A stretch of DNA of 14,045 nt, from positions 1-14,045 of the forward strand of contig JAAVYQ010000003.1 of the NCBI GenBank assembly GCA_022791215.1, in the 5' to 3' direction. Below the pieces are notes generated by a model. It was not told where the DNA came from and did no database searches. It saw nothing but the letters and a program-made list of their open reading frames with translations. The number at the start of each line of letters is the position of its first letter. The stretch's first letter is position 1. Of the stretch, positions 13,309 to 14,045 are shown piece by piece. The position numbers were made by a program, and so were the translations under genes. This DNA comes from Bacilli bacterium (GTDB taxonomy: Bacteria > Bacillota_I > Bacilli_A > RF39 > UBA660).

Positions 13309-13320
13309 AATGGAGGAGTT

Positions 13321-13491
13321 ATGAAAGGATTTTTTAAAGGCGTAAAAAAAGAAACAAAAATGGTAAAATGGCCAAGCATGAAAGAACTAATGAAATACTC
13401 AGGAATAGTAATAAGTATGATGATATTCTTTTGTCTATTCTTCTATGGACTAGACTTAATATTTACATTTGTGAAAGGATTAGTGGGCTAA
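13321..13491 (+). CDS. secE: Preprotein translocase subunit SecE
   Basis: This encodes 56 residues, the usual size for a single-helix Gram-positive SecE. SecE clamps SecY in the SecYEG protein-export channel. The amphipathic N-terminus FFKGVKKETKMVKWPSMKE, with the conserved K-x-V-x-WP, is followed by one membrane helix at about 24-50. The start is ATG at 13321, behind GGAGGAG (13312-13318). The frame is open back to an ATG at 13276, but that codon touches the -10 box and the extension would include the leader hairpin. Its stop abuts the nusG ATG with no gap. rpmG, often found just upstream of secE, is not present. Confidence 0.93.
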   Translation: MKGFFKGVKKETKMVKWPSMKELMKYSGIVISMMIFFCLFFYGLDLIFTFVKGLVG

Positions 13492-14031
13492 ATGGAAAAC
13501 GAAAAATTATGGTATGTAGTAAATACCTATTCAGGACATGAAAGCAAAGTAAAAGAAAACTTAATGATGCGTACAGAATCTATGGGAATGGAAAACAATA
13601 TCTATAGAGTAATCGTACCTGAAACAAAAGAAGTAGAAATAAAAGATGGAGTAAAAAAAGAAAAAACAAAAAAAATGTTTCCAGGATACGTACTTGTAGA
13701 AATGATAATGAGTGATGAAGCATGGTATGTAGTACGTAATACGCCAGGAGTCACTGGATTTATAGGATCAAGTGGAAAAGGAGCAAAACCGACACCATTA
13801 TTACCACAAGAAATAGATAGAATACTAGCTAGTGAAGGTCTAAGTAGAATAGATGTAGAAGCAGACCTTGCAGAAGGAGACAGTGTAAACATCATAGATG
13901 GACCATTCAAAGGAATGTATGGAAAAGTACAAACCATAGACTTAGAAAATCAAAAACTAAACGTGCTAATAGACTTATTTGGACAAGAAACACCAGTAGA
14001 AGTTGAAATAGTACAAATAAGTAAAATGTAA
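13492..14031 (+). CDS. nusG: Transcription termination/antitermination factor NusG
   Basis: This encodes 179 residues, normal for NusG. It binds the RNA polymerase clamp to influence pausing, Rho-dependent termination and coupling to the ribosome. The NGN domain covers about 5-115 with WYVVNTYSGHE, the FPGYVLVEM core (63-71) and VRNTPGVTGFIG (81-92). A KOW domain at about 126-179 contains EGDSVNIIDGPFKGMYGKV. The order secE-nusG and the zero gap (TAA then ATG) are typical. The ribosome binding site lies within the 3' end of secE (AAAGGA near 13474-13479). Confidence 0.96.
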   Translation: MENEKLWYVVNTYSGHESKVKENLMMRTESMGMENNIYRVIVPETKEVEIKDGVKKEKTKKMFPGYVLVEMIMSDEAWYVVRNTPGVTGFIGSSGKGAKPTPLLPQEIDRILASEGLSRIDVEADLAEGDSVNIIDGPFKGMYGKVQTIDLENQKLNVLIDLFGQETPVEVEIVQISKM

Positions 14032-14042
14032 AAAGGAAAAAA

Positions 14043-14045
14043 ATG
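14043..14045 (+). CDS. Start codon of the next gene, probably ribosomal protein L11
   Basis: AAAGGA (14032-14037) is followed after five bases by ATG at the last three positions of the window. By conserved gene order after secE-nusG the gene is probably rplK, but no coding sequence is visible, so the identity is inference only. Confidence 0.4.

Noticed and set aside
13276..13320. Upstream in-frame ATG extending SecE by 15 residues
   Set aside because: The ATG abuts the -10 box and would not be transcribed, while GGAGGAG stands before the ATG at 13321.
1..14045. Search for CRISPR arrays, tRNA or rRNA genes, insertion sequences and attachment sites
   Set aside because: No regularly spaced repeats, no cloverleaf-like segments in the short gaps, no transposase-like protein and no terminal inverted repeats were seen.

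Overview
The window looks like a piece of chromosome from an AT-rich, low-GC Gram-positive bacterium (Bacillota, probably an uncultured member of the Bacilli or a Mollicutes relative). The signs are strong AGGAG-type ribosome binding sites, lipoprotein signal peptides, the gatCAB order, a Bacilli-type GatB without the zinc-cysteine motif, and secE-nusG followed by the start of what is probably rplK. TGA is used as a stop and Trp is TGG, so this is the standard bacterial code and not the Mycoplasma code. Isoleucine is mostly ATA and leucine mostly TTA/CTA. The + coding strand is very A-rich, so nearly all long minus-strand ORFs are shadows.

Layout. (1) 1-392: the 3' end of an unrecognised gene, a second short ORF in the same frame directly behind its stop, and a hairpin terminator serving the minus strand. 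(2) 393-803, minus strand: a small lipoprotein with its own promoter, divergent from the rest. (3) 982-4705: a P-type cation ATPase resembling the Exp7-like subgroup, a cysteine-containing lipoprotein, and a thioredoxin-like lipoprotein with a CGYC active site and a C-terminal membrane helix. Each has its own extended -10 promoter candidate, and the block ends in a clear terminator. (4) 4789-7930: gatC-gatA-gatB, tightly coupled, encoding the tRNA-dependent amidotransferase, closed by a terminator. (5) 8017-11491: one apparent transcription unit with an MFS transporter, a 41-residue membrane protein, a 625-residue secreted and membrane-anchored protein built of SH3b-like repeats, and a small multi-pass membrane protein. 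Stop/start overlaps join the first pair and the last pair, and a strong terminator follows. (6) 11645-13234: two tandem rhodanese-domain lipoproteins and a membrane-anchored coiled-coil protein. (7) 13321 to the end: secE, nusG and the start codon of the next gene.

How the genes fit together. Two blocks are housekeeping (gatCAB, secE-nusG). The others are mostly envelope functions: five predicted lipoproteins, of which four carry thiol or sulfur features (CGYC thioredoxin fold, a four-cysteine lipoprotein, two rhodanese domains) and are expected outside the membrane. The most novel-looking unit is the MFS / small membrane protein / SH3b-repeat protein / multi-pass protein operon. Promoters share an extended -10 of the form TGATAWAAT or close to it, and one rhodanese gene appears placed for leaderless translation. 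No tRNA, rRNA, CRISPR array or insertion sequence was seen.
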